Source: Syntrophaceae bacterium UBA1163
GTDB taxonomy: Bacteria; Desulfobacterota; BSN033; UBA1163
Assembly (NCBI GenBank): GCA_002311635.1
Contig: DBZJ01000212.1
Location: 1-15,270, forward strand
Length of the DNA stretch: 15,270 nucleotides
Direction: 5' to 3'
Shown here: positions 6,139 to 14,400 of the stretch, piece by piece
Layout of the letters: each line of letters opens with the position of its first letter
Numbering within the stretch: the stretch's first letter is position 1
Position numbers and translations under genes: made by a program
The notes under the pieces: generated by a model
What the model saw: only the letters and a program-made list of their open reading frames with translations
Databases searched by the model: none
What the model was told of the DNA's origin: nothing

Positions 6139-6528
6139 TCATCTATCTAACTCCCTTAAAAGCTTTTTTGTAACGGTTTCGTTCAGTTTGACCCAAATGA
6201 TTGCTCCCTGGGGATGCTTATAGGGCAGTGGTTTCTGCAGGGCTCTAACATTTCTAAACACCCAAGCATAGGTTTTCCTATAGGGAAGACCGCGCTTTAG
6301 AGACGAAAGGGGATTGCGGTGCCTTCCGATATTTCTTTTCATTTTTGTCAATGTCAAGGGACCCAAAACATTCACCAAATCACAGACACCTACAACAAGA
6401 CCAGAACCGCTTTGTATCAAGGCGATCCTACCACGGATATTTGTTTTCGATCCACGGATTTCCCATTTCTTCAAACCCTTCAAAATCTTGCCAATCCATA
6501 AATCCTTAATCAACAGCCCTCGCAACAT
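6139..6528 (-). CDS. ASCH-domain (PUA-like) protein
   Basis: This 129-aa protein begins LLIKDLWIGKILKGLKKWEIRGSKT, the typical N-terminal strand and helix of ASCH domains, with the K..WEIR stretch lining the binding groove. Later segments RGRIALIQSGSGLVVGVCDLV, YAWVFRNV and HPQGAIIWVKL complete the beta-barrel order. ASCH domains bind RNA or modified nucleosides, and a few related proteins act as nucleoside amidohydrolases; the ligand here cannot be stated. The start is preceded by GAGG. A core repeat copy lies between the upstream lipoprotein gene and this start, about 38 bp before the ATG, and another lies 98 bp past the stop. Confidence 0.8.
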   Translation of the reverse strand: MLRGLLIKDLWIGKILKGLKKWEIRGSKTNIRGRIALIQSGSGLVVGVCDLVNVLGPLTLTKMKRNIGRHRNPLSSLKRGLPYRKTYAWVFRNVRALQKPLPYKHPQGAIIWVKLNETVTKKLLRELDR

Positions 6529-6566
6529 TTCGACCTCGTTAAAAAATTATTTGCGTATAAATTGCC

Positions 6567-6587
6567 AACTTTTTTAGGGATGACAGC
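6567..6587 (+). repeat. Core repeat copy 7
   Basis: Core with AGGGATGACAGC, preceded by TTGCC. It lies 27 bp beyond the lipoprotein gene and about 38 bp before the ASCH start. Confidence 0.85.
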
Positions 6588-6614
6588 GGTGGTTCAATCC
6601 TTGACAGATATTCA

Positions 6615-7151
6615 TCAGTGCTGCTCCGGCTCTTGTTCTTGCTCGCTCTTTTTTTCCAATCGCTCCAGCTCTTTCGAAAATTCTGACGAATCTTTGCCTA
6701 TTCTGTCTGCTATAAAAACAGCAAACTTGCAGGTCTGTATTCGATCGATCACCCCTCCCTTAACGATTTCAAGCGTATATAAATTCTTTTCTGCTTTCAG
6801 CACTAATCTTCTTCCTAACCCTTTGCGAAAAACTCGCACATCCGTGATATCGGGATACTTTAGCTCAAAAACGGAATCGTACTTTTCAATTTGCTTGTCG
6901 AATCTTACGAATGCTACCTTTTCGTCGGCAGCAACCAAAGCTCCTCTGGTGATATGCAACTTGGAACCTGAACTCATAGATTCAACAAAGCTAGGATAAC
7001 CATAAACTCCTTGTATCCAGTCGGCCCTGTAATAAACGACAGGGGTCACCCTTAAATCCTCCTGGACTCTGACAGCAAAATCAGGTTTTAGCGCTATGGC
7101 ACACCCACTCACCAAAACCGCTACAACCAACATCAGTAATATCTTCTTCAT
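6615..7151 (-). CDS. Predicted lipoprotein of unknown function
   Basis: This 178-aa protein opens with a signal peptide MKKILLMLVVAVLVSGC. The lipobox VSGC puts the modified cysteine at residue 17, so the mature protein should be anchored in a membrane facing the periplasm. The body alternates short beta-strand-like stretches (VAFVRFDKQIEKYDSVFEL, RRLVLKAEKNLYTLEIV), suggesting a small beta-rich domain. The C-terminus is a glutamate-rich tail. I do not recognise the family. The start is strongly supported by GGAGG before the ATG. It is the only evident exported protein in the window. A core repeat copy lies 27 bp past the stop. Confidence 0.8.
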   Translation of the reverse strand: MKKILLMLVVAVLVSGCAIALKPDFAVRVQEDLRVTPVVYYRADWIQGVYGYPSFVESMSSGSKLHITRGALVAADEKVAFVRFDKQIEKYDSVFELKYPDITDVRVFRKGLGRRLVLKAEKNLYTLEIVKGGVIDRIQTCKFAVFIADRIGKDSSEFSKELERLEKKSEQEQEPEQH

Positions 7152-7244
7152 TTTCCTACCTCCTCTCTGCGTAAAAAGTTTCCCTCTCTTTCGAATATTT
7201 CAATTTGAGATTTGAAATCTAAAATTTTAAACTAAACTATGGCC

Positions 7245-7265
7245 GACTTTTTTACGGATGACACC
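7245..7265 (+). repeat. Core repeat copy 8
   Basis: Core with ACGGATGACACC, preceded by GGCC. It is joined after 24 bp to a copy of the second repeat family. Confidence 0.85.
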
Positions 7266-7289
7266 GGAAATCAGTATTTAGGAAAATGG

Positions 7290-7324
7290 CTTGTTGAATG
7301 TTGCGGTCTGACCCCTCAGATCCT
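7290..7324 (+). repeat. Second repeat family, copy a
   Basis: A 35-bp element beginning CTTGTTGAATGTTGCGG and containing GTCTGACCCC. It is identical over all 35 bases to copy b. It sits at the truncated end of a 22-codon gene remnant. Confidence 0.85.
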
Positions 7325-7381
7325 CTGGATGAACTCCTTCTTAATGATGAGTGCAGCTGCAGCATGATTAATTGCAAACAT
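7316..7381 (-). pseudogene. 22-codon N-terminal remnant of a hydrophobic protein gene
   Basis: From an ATG at 7381 the minus strand reads MFAINHAAAALIIKKEF and then enters the GTCTGACCCC repeat, whose bases supply the last residues and a TGA stop at 7316. The opening looks like the start of a membrane protein's first helix. A GGAA stretch lies upstream of the ATG. I interpret it as the 5' end of a gene whose remainder was lost when the repeat joined here. The parent family cannot be named with confidence. Confidence 0.45.
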
Positions 7382-7425
7382 AGCTTTTCGTTCCAGTCAT
7401 ATGAATAGGTGAGACTGGACTCTTT

Positions 7426-7746
7426 TCAAGATCGTATCATTGTAAGAATCATCTTGAATCGCGTTATTGCTTTCAATGCGTGTGGATCGTTGGCAGGCAT
7501 GATCACCATCTCGCCCCCTTCTAAGCGAAACGGTTTACCCGAAATAACCACTTCTGCTTCACCGTCAAGAAGATAGACCATGGCGTCAAATGGTGCGGTA
7601 TGTTCACTCAGCCCTTGTCCTTTATCAAAAGCGAAAAAGGTTACCGTCCCTGTCTTTTTGTCAATGATCGTTCGACTTACGACAGAGCCTTCTTGATAGT
7701 CCGCCAGATCAACTAACTTGATTGTCTGTATTCCACTTTTCTCCAT
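7426..7746 (-). CDS. Single-domain cupin protein
   Basis: I choose the ATG at 7746 (106 aa) because AGGAGAGGAGAC lies directly upstream; an in-frame ATG at 7773 would add nine residues. The protein is one cupin barrel. Motif 1 spans about HTAPFDAMVYLLDGEAEV (49-66) and motif 2 GGEMVIMPANDPHALKA (77-93). Motif 1 has His49 and Asp54 but lacks the usual HxH pair, while motif 2 keeps His89, so metal binding may be partial or absent. Such small cupins include sensors and isomerases; no substrate can be inferred. It stands alone between repeat copies, with its stop about 100 bp from the second repeat family. Confidence 0.85.
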   Translation of the reverse strand: MEKSGIQTIKLVDLADYQEGSVVSRTIIDKKTGTVTFFAFDKGQGLSEHTAPFDAMVYLLDGEAEVVISGKPFRLEGGEMVIMPANDPHALKAITRFKMILTMIRS

Positions 7747-7891
7747 GTCTCCTCTCCTTCTTTCATGTTTCAATCTCTTCTACAAGCTTCCTCGCAAGAG
7801 ATTGGGGGTTAAATCTTCATCGTTACAGTCCGCGCCGACAGATTTCGGGCATTCTTCTGAAGTGCGGAAAGCCTCTTCCTCAAGGATTCAA

Positions 7892-7926
7892 CTTGTTGAA
7901 TGTTGCGGTCTGACCCCTCAGATCCT
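7892..7926 (+). repeat. Second repeat family, copy b
   Basis: Identical to copy a. It lies 20 bp beyond the 124-aa hypothetical gene, without a core repeat copy next to it. Confidence 0.85.
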
Positions 7927-7946
7927 TCTTTCCCTGAACCTATTTT

Positions 7947-8321
7947 CTACATCTCGCTTACACCACACTTCAATGTTATTTTATCAGGATTAGACCCCCA
8001 GGGCCAAATGGCAGCGTATATCACCTGATTACCCTCTTGCCTATAAAAAAAGGATTGATCATTCCGCAGACCGCCCAAAGAATCAACCAGATCCTGAATT
8101 TCTTCCGGCAGATCGGCTTTTTCCCCAAGTTCCTTCACGGCTGAGCCTAAATATTTCTTTAGTAAAGGATTAAGCAATTCCATGTCTTTCGTGTTAACGA
8201 CCGCCTCCAGATACTCCGAACCTTGTGAGTTGGATCTGATTTCCAGGGTAATCGCTCCCTTTATCGCTTCAATCAGGGTCATCGCTTTCGTCCTGTCAAA
8301 AAATAGGAACCCATCCCTCAT
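7947..8321 (-). CDS. Hypothetical protein, 124 aa
   Basis: I do not recognise this family. The frame is fully open with a mixed, globular-looking composition. An N-terminal half MTLIEAIKGAITLEIRSN...YLEAVVNTKDMELLNPLLKKYLG alternates helix and strand. A middle segment ADLPEEIQDLVDSLGGL is helical, and the end QVIYAAIWPWGSNPDKITLKCGV is strand-like. There is no signal peptide or membrane segment. The start could be 8321 or the in-frame ATG at 8282, and neither has a strong Shine-Dalgarno. A half-copy of the TGACTGAA palindrome lies 33 bp upstream of 8321. The second repeat family begins 20 bp past the stop. It is likely a real gene because of its coding character and its place in the same-strand series. 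Confidence 0.65.
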   Translation of the reverse strand: MRDGFLFFDRTKAMTLIEAIKGAITLEIRSNSQGSEYLEAVVNTKDMELLNPLLKKYLGSAVKELGEKADLPEEIQDLVDSLGGLRNDQSFFYRQEGNQVIYAAIWPWGSNPDKITLKCGVSEM

Positions 8322-8414
8322 CCATCCGGTTCAAGAACTTACTTCTAAGAATTTGACTGAAAAATGGAAGCAACGCGAATAATGCATCCCGGAATCGTAT
8401 GTGCCATTTCTTAT

Positions 8415-8434
8415 TGTGCGCTCGGCAGCGCACA
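8415..8434. other. REP-like hairpin
   Basis: TGTGCGC and GCGCACA pair around TCGGCA, giving a 7-bp stem. The layout matches the hairpin at 5370-5387 and no T-tract follows. It lies in the gene-free 8322-8629 stretch. Confidence 0.5.
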
Positions 8435-8520
8435 TTGCCGGTAGACCCTGAACCTTACATGGTACAGGGCAGTCAGAGACTCTGGACCCCTTGACTACGT
8501 AATCCGCTCAGTTGCAACGT

Positions 8521-8610
8521 AATGACTCTCGACGTTACCACTTGCCTGATCACTCAATCGCTTATTGACTCAACGCCCGCATTACCGTCCAATTTTTTAG
8601 GGATGCCACC
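8521..8610 (+). repeat. Long repeat unit D (partial, 90 bp)
   Basis: Only the right two-thirds of the long unit is present, from AATGACTCTCGACGTTACCA to core copy 9. The left part with GCTCTGCGTTATGCG is missing; the sequence before it instead resembles the region near the winged-helix operators. Confidence 0.8.
8590..8610 (+). repeat. Core repeat copy 9
   Basis: CAATTTTTTAGGGATGCCACC variant. It is the right end of long unit D and is joined after 23 bp to the second repeat family. Confidence 0.8.
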
Positions 8611-8629
8611 AGAAATCAATTTCTAAAAA

Positions 8630-8935
8630 CTAACTTGTTGAATGTTGCGGCCTGACCCCGTAGTCCTCTAGTTCCTTCAGGTGGGCATCGCCGATTGTGA
8701 GGTAGACACTGAATCGGTCCCATGAATCCTGGTGGCGATCCCTAAGGTGGTGTCCAAGTCGAGACCGAAGGTTACTCGCTAAGCCTACATAGTGGAGTTT
8801 CCCGCGTCGGTAAAGAGCATAAACACCATTTCTCCGGCGAACATATTGACGGATGATGTGTTGATACTTCTCAAGAGCATCCCTTGAAATATTCTCAAGA
8901 TTCTGACAAACTAACGGGCTCCTTTTCGCCATCAA
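8630..8935 (-). CDS. GIY-YIG nuclease-domain protein, 3' end replaced by repeat
   Basis: This 101-residue frame contains the GIY-YIG core: GVYALYRRGKLHYVGLA at 37-53, an Arg at 57 (NLRSRL), and a C-terminal helix HLKELE (85-90), which in this family carries the catalytic glutamate. Immediately after ELE the frame enters the GTCTGACCCC repeat, so the last residues DYGVRPQHSTS are repeat-encoded. Related proteins continue with another helix and often a DNA-binding extension, so this one is truncated. It may be inactive. It lies just downstream of the restriction operon on the same strand, with about 145 bp between. Domain identification is firm; activity is doubtful. Confidence 0.75.
   Translation of the reverse strand: MMAKRSPLVCQNLENISRDALEKYQHIIRQYVRRRNGVYALYRRGKLHYVGLASNLRSRLGHHLRDRHQDSWDRFSVYLTIGDAHLKELEDYGVRPQHSTS
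8634..8667 (+). repeat. Second repeat family, copy c
   Basis: Diverged copy (CCTGACCCCGTAGTCC). On the minus strand it supplies the last codons of the truncated GIY-YIG frame. Confidence 0.8.
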
Positions 8936-9081
8936 AAATCTCCCTTATACAAAAAAGGATAAATCTGTCTTGTTACTTGTTGAAAATTGAGACCCGATCA
9001 ATGGTGTAGACCTAACACCGCGGGTTTTGACTTGTTGGAGAAATAGGTGTGCGTCACTCCCTTCAGCAAATTTCCATAAAT

Positions 9082-11472
9082 CTAAGCAGCCTTCGCAAAT
9101 CTGAAGCACTCTGCGAGCTGATCTATGACCTCATCAATTCTACCGTCGAACTTACGATTAACCTCTTCATAACTCCCTATGAGCCGTTCGTAGATGGGGT
9201 TCTGGAAGATGCTCCGCGCATCGACCGTGCCATGGCTTGACAGGTTGGAAGCAAAGACGCTCTTGATTTTCTTCAGGATGCGGACCTGTCCTTCGGTAAA
9301 ATCGGCGGAAGAAATGAAGTGCTCGTAGCCTGTTTCAATCCGTTCCTGGGGTGTCGGGATCGTCTTTCTGCCGAGTATGTGAAGAAAGAAGTCCAAGACA
9401 GACCCAGCCGGATAATTGTACATCCGTTGCAGAGTGCCTTCGTCCAGCCATATCTTTGGCTTGCTCACCCAATCCTCCACGGTGGCGATGTCCTCGGACG
9501 TCGGTTCATAGTCCATCTTCTCTTCAAGTTTTTGCTTCAGCGATGTGATGGCCGGATTTTCAGGGTTATTGACAGCTTCCTCAAATATCCTGCGGGCCTC
9601 CTCTACGGGGATGTTGTCCACTACTTCGACCGCCCCTTCGTGGACGTGCACCCGCTGGATGAGGTGTTCAGGATCGGGGTTGTCGACGATGAAGTACTCG
9701 CCTCGCGGGCCGGGGCCGGGCGGCTGTCCGCCGCCTCCTTCCCCAGTGACAACTTTCTTGTTCTTCTTCGCCGTTCCCTTGCCGTTGTCGCCCATCCGCT
9801 TGCAGAGCCCCACGAAGTCGAGTACCTGAAAACTAAACTTGCCCGTCTTGGGGTCAAGGCGCGTGCCGCGCCCCATCATTTGGATGTACTTGCCGACTGA
9901 CCGGGTAAGGGCCGCAAAGCCGATGTAACGAACGCAGGGGATGTCCACGCCCGTGCTCATGATATCCACGGAAACGACGATGTATGGCTTCTGATAGGCC
10001 TTCTTGAACCAGCCCTTTAGCGCTTTGTTCAGTTCGGCGTTCTCCGAGATGATCGGCTCGGCGTAGCGGGGATTCTTGGTCCCGTCGTCGTTGAAAACCT
10101 CGTTCAGCGTCTTTGCCAGCATCAGGCAGTGGGCCTGACTAACGCCGAAGAGAATCATCTTCTCGCCGTATTCGGTACGCTCTCGGATTTCCTCGGCAAT
10201 GCGCTTGGCGGTATTCTCGGTCAAATACTTGCGGTTAAGCTGTTCAAGCTTCAGCTTCTTGGTCTCGTCCAGTTCGATCTTCTTGCGCTCGTCCGGGTCC
10301 AACACGTAGTCGAACTCGATGCCTTCTTTCTCGGCGATTTGTGTCAGGTGGGTCTTGATTTCCTCAACCTTATACGGCGCGAGGAAGCCTTCCTCGATGC
10401 CCCGGTCAAGTTCGAAATGGTACGTGGGTTCACCCACCTCGCACCCGAATAGCCGGTAGGTATCCAGAATGGCAAGGTCGTCCTCCGAGACCTTCTTCGG
10501 GTCTTTAGGGATAGCAATCCGAGGCGTGGCAGTCAGACCGATCCGCGGACACAGGAAATGCTCGAAAATGATCTTCCGGTTGACGTTGATAGACCGGTGA
10601 CACTCGTCCACGATGAGCAGGTCGTAATAGTTACTCGGGATGCCGGAATAGATGATCTCCAGCGTGTCAATGACGACAACGTGCACGTCCTTGATTTTGT
10701 GGGTTCGGTAGTTGGAGGTCGTAATCCAGGCCGAATTGTACGTCGGGCTTATGAGGCTGAAGCCGTCGTCACGTGCCTGCTCCGCCAGCAGACGCCGGTC
10801 CACAACAAAGAGAATCCGCCGCGCAATGCCTGTTTCCAGAAGCGCCTTGCACAGCGCAACCATTATCCGCGTCTTCCCGAGCCCAGTTGCCACGTGAACC
10901 AGCATCCGGTCGCGGCCCTCACGAAGCCCGGTTAGCAGAGCATTAATGCAATCGATTTGATAGTACCGTTCCTTGCCTGCTGCTGGGTCGTACCCGCCAG
11001 CGACGGTCTTGTCGATGACGATCTCCCGCTCCTGCCGCCGTTTCTGCTCCTGGGTAACCTTAACGCGCATATCTTCAAGCGAGAGAAACGAGTTGACGGG
11101 CCGGAACTCGCCCGCGTCGAGCCCGATCCAAGCCATGTCATAGAACAGGTTCCGCTCGGAAGAACAGGCATAGAGGAACCGGGGGCGCAGGATTTGTGAG
11201 TATAATAGGCGGAGTTTGGGCAGGGCCTTCTTGGGATCGTCCAGCTTGTTCTCGAACACGGCCATGGGCTTGCCCTGAAGGTCCTGGAGCACGATGTCCG
11301 GCTTGATGGATTTGTGACCAGGAAATTGCTCTTGCTGTTCGGTTGTAAGCTGGTACTGCGGCTGATAGAGCAGCGTGTCCCCAACCTTCCAACCATGCTT
11401 TGTCGTCAACTCCTCGATCACCCGGAGGTCAGTGGCAGTTGCTTCGTTGGCGTTGATGTTGAGGCTACTCAT
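9082..11472 (-). CDS. hsdR: Type I restriction endonuclease subunit R (EcoEI-like)
   Basis: I start at the ATG at 11472 (796 aa) because GGGGAAAG precedes it; a TTG at 11493 would add seven residues. The order of domains is that of HsdR. The nuclease has Asp59 and the FENK motif (Glu74, Lys76), giving PD...ExK. The SF2 motor has Walker A ATGLGKT (195-201), DECH (289-292), LTATP (about 313-317) and motif VI QMMGRGTR (531-538). A glycine/proline-rich linker (about 577-592) leads to a helical C-terminal domain of EcoEI_R_C type. The length fits the EcoEI (type IB) group and is shorter than EcoKI-type subunits. HsdR translocates DNA and cuts unmethylated DNA when joined to HsdM and HsdS. The start overlaps the stop of the M-S fusion (ATGAGTAG), implying coupled translation. 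Confidence 0.93.
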   Translation of the reverse strand: MSSLNINANEATATDLRVIEELTTKHGWKVGDTLLYQPQYQLTTEQQEQFPGHKSIKPDIVLQDLQGKPMAVFENKLDDPKKALPKLRLLYSQILRPRFLYACSSERNLFYDMAWIGLDAGEFRPVNSFLSLEDMRVKVTQEQKRRQEREIVIDKTVAGGYDPAAGKERYYQIDCINALLTGLREGRDRMLVHVATGLGKTRIMVALCKALLETGIARRILFVVDRRLLAEQARDDGFSLISPTYNSAWITTSNYRTHKIKDVHVVVIDTLEIIYSGIPSNYYDLLIVDECHRSINVNRKIIFEHFLCPRIGLTATPRIAIPKDPKKVSEDDLAILDTYRLFGCEVGEPTYHFELDRGIEEGFLAPYKVEEIKTHLTQIAEKEGIEFDYVLDPDERKKIELDETKKLKLEQLNRKYLTENTAKRIAEEIRERTEYGEKMILFGVSQAHCLMLAKTLNEVFNDDGTKNPRYAEPIISENAELNKALKGWFKKAYQKPYIVVSVDIMSTGVDIPCVRYIGFAALTRSVGKYIQMMGRGTRLDPKTGKFSFQVLDFVGLCKRMGDNGKGTAKKNKKVVTGEGGGGQPPGPGPRGEYFIVDNPDPEHLIQRVHVHEGAVEVVDNIPVEEARRIFEEAVNNPENPAITSLKQKLEEKMDYEPTSEDIATVEDWVSKPKIWLDEGTLQRMYNYPAGSVLDFFLHILGRKTIPTPQERIETGYEHFISSADFTEGQVRILKKIKSVFASNLSSHGTVDARSIFQNPIYERLIGSYEEVNRKFDGRIDEVIDQLAECFRFAKAA

Positions 11473-14400
11473 TCTTTCCCCAAAGTTGGTCAAACATGTC
11501 GTTCACATATTCTGTCATATATTCAAGGCTGGCTGTAAGCCGCTGAAGGGTGTCAACTTCAACATCCAAGCGATCGACAACAGCCTTTTGAGTTGTCTCA
11601 TTAGGCAGAACGATTTTGATAGCTTGTAATGTATCAGCGGTGATGTTGTTAAATGTTGTTGTGCCATCACCCATTTCATAGAGCTGCTGTCTTTGTGTGA
11701 AAAGCCAGTAATTGACATACTTCTGATTGCAACCAATGGCGCGAAGCGCAGCAACACCGCGCCCTATGCAGGCGTCGAAACCTGCAATATTAGTCCGCCC
11801 GGTTGTTGAACCACGCACGCAAACAAGCAAATCTCCCTTTTTGCACATCTTAGTTGCTTGAGTCGTATACTTGGTCATTAGGATCTGTGAAAAAGGCATG
11901 GGACCAAACTCTACAGGCCCATTTATGAGTGGGACTCCTTCACCGTTATTGTTATAGCTATCTCCAGGTGGACTCTGTCCCATGATGATCTGACAGACCT
12001 CACCGAGAGATTTCTCTTCGTATTCCTCGAACAAAGGGAAAAGGGGTTCCCAATTCATAATAAAATGAGCAGCACTTTCTCTCATGAGAGAAACTTTCTT
12101 GTATACTTGAGTGAAGTCTGCTTGTTGTTGATAAGATGGCAACGGGATCTCCCAACCCTCCAGATACTCGAACTTGAAGTTCATGCGAACGCCACCGTGG
12201 GCCTTCTCATTAACATACGTGAGAAACTGCGGTGACTTGAATAGGGCCATCAGAAACTCAGGAAGTAGTTCCGTTTCGTCTGTCGCGAAGACGTTGTAGG
12301 CTCCGCTTATGATCTGGTTGTCATAGTCGAACTTGTTGAGGCCGATGGAGCCAACGTTCACTCGGTAGGGATTGTAGCAAAACTCGTTAGGTTCGACGCG
12401 GTAATAGGCCTGCCTGATTTCCGAGCCAGGCTTAGTCTCGTTCAGGAAGACGCCTTCGGTATTAGATACACCCAGCACCCGAAAACGGGTTTCCGAGAAG
12501 TCGGACGGGTTGATGCGGTGGGTGTTCAGACGCAGATTGTTGCCCAAGCGCACTCGAGGATACCTAGCTCCACTCTCAATGACGGTCCGCAGGGTCGCAA
12601 GCTGGTTATGTTTCGCCAGTGCCTCGATTGGGAGACTCATCAAATACTGGCGGGCGATGTCGAACTCCAGAGCATTCTGACCATTCAGAAGAGCCAGCGC
12701 CGCGTGGGCTTTTTCAGGCGGGCAGTCCCGCAGGGCATCATATCGATCATCGAGTGTCTTTTCGTTGGTGCGCATCGTACCATTGAAGATTTTTTTCCAT
12801 TCGTCATGTTGGTACGCAGATAGATTACTCCGGCAGTTGGGCAGATTGAAGGAATAGAGATGCGCTCTTTCGATCCGCTTGGCAATTTCATTCAGGGTCT
12901 TGTTTTTCCAGATTTCATCATATTGGGTAAGTTTCTCGTCCCGGTCCTGTGCGGTGATCTTGCCCTGCTCCGCCTGTTCGGCCAGCTTTGCCACAAGTCG
13001 CTTGCTTTCCTTCTCCGCCTTCACCGAGAACTCTGCTATGGTCTCGTCTTGAATTCGGAGTTTTACACGAGGGTCGAGGGCCAATATCCAGTCCGCTGGC
13101 ACGGAGAAGGAATGCTTAGTCTCGGGGGGGGTTTTCCCATGCTGGACATATTTCTCGTAAAGGTCAAGCGCCTCGACCAATTGACACCCTTCGATGGGCC
13201 GTCGGTTCGTTCCCATCGTGTAGCCATCGTTTGTGACCTTGTAAAACCAGACTTCTTTCGTCGGGCCGCTCTTGTCGAAGATCAGAATGGAGGTCTTAGG
13301 ACCAACACCACCCTTGCTCACGAAGACACCTTGGGGGAGGCTGATGATGGCGCGAAGGTTCGCGTTCTCGATCAACATTTTGCGGAGGGTGCGGGCGCTG
13401 GTCTGGTCCCAGGTGAGGAAGCCTTCTGAAACGATGACAGCACAACGGCCACCTGGCGCGAGTGCATCGAACATTAACTTGACAAAAAGGATTGTGGTCT
13501 CAGATTCCCTCGAAAACTCCTCCCACACGTTGGGATAGGCATCTTGGTCGCGCTCGGCTCCGAAGGGCGGATTCGCGAGGACCACAGTCTTACTGCCACC
13601 GTCCTTGACCGGATCAAATGCAGCGAGGGAGTCTCCTTGTTCGATGTTCTGCGGGTTCAGGCCGCGAATATAGAAATTGATCGCAGCCATCTTACGGATC
13701 ATACCCAGGTACTCGATGCCAAAGATACCCGTGCGGTAGAAAGTAATGGCTTTATCGTGAGAGGGCATGGGCGCCTGCCGCTTGGCGAAGTACTTCTTGA
13801 AATATGCCTGCATCTCGGGATGGGCTTTGGGGCCAGGCCAGTGCCCATCCTGGCTCACGCTTTCGAGGGCATAGCCGAAGGAGTCGAAGAGGAAACCTGC
13901 CGTACCGCAAGCGGGGTCAAAGATGGTGTCGTCGAACTTCGGGCTCACCATCGCCACCATGAATTGCCGGATGTGATCAGGAGTACGGTGCAAGCCTATG
14001 TCCTTCGTGCCACCAGTTTCGGACAGAGCCGACTCGATGGCATCCCCCAACAGGTCGGTTTTCAGAAGCCGGTCCTCGTCGATCTCGGCGATCAAGCCGA
14101 GAACTTCCTGAAGGTTGCCGCTCTTGACATTATTCGTGAAGTTTGAGTTTTTGAAAACCTCCTCGATCAATACAAGCTGATCCCGAACCTTCTGCGACAG
14201 GTTTGTCGTATAGACCTTCCGAGCCTGCGAAAGTATAGAGGCGTAGAAGGGGAAGAATTTCTCGTTCAGGGTAGGGAGAAGCCGCTCGTTGGCGACAGAA
14301 TAAAGAGAAGAGAACAGCAGTTGCTCGTTGGGTTCTTTGAACAGATTGCGGAGTTGTTTGAACTCAGGGTCCTGCTTAATCTTGACCTCAAAGATGCGGA

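Noticed and set aside
5942..6223. Plus-strand 93-codon frame
   Set aside because: It crosses core copy 6 and the 3' end of the ASCH gene antisense, with no Shine-Dalgarno and no recognisable domain.
649..8610. Classical integron cassette array
   Set aside because: Gene orientation and 3' repeats fit, but I find no paired RYYYAAC...GTTRRRY attC sites, and some copies lie only 3 bp past a gene, leaving no room for one. No IntI-like gene is present.
649..8610. CRISPR array
   Set aside because: The repeats are hundreds of bases apart with genes between them, not regular short spacers, and no cas gene is seen.
649..8610. Core motif as intrinsic terminators
   Set aside because: On the coding strand the tract is A-rich, not U-rich, and no stable stem precedes it, so it does not look like a rho-independent terminator.
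9319..9900. Plus-strand 193-codon frame antisense to hsdR
   Set aside because: Long antisense frames are expected in this GC-richer gene; the hsdR frame has all helicase motifs and the antisense one has none.
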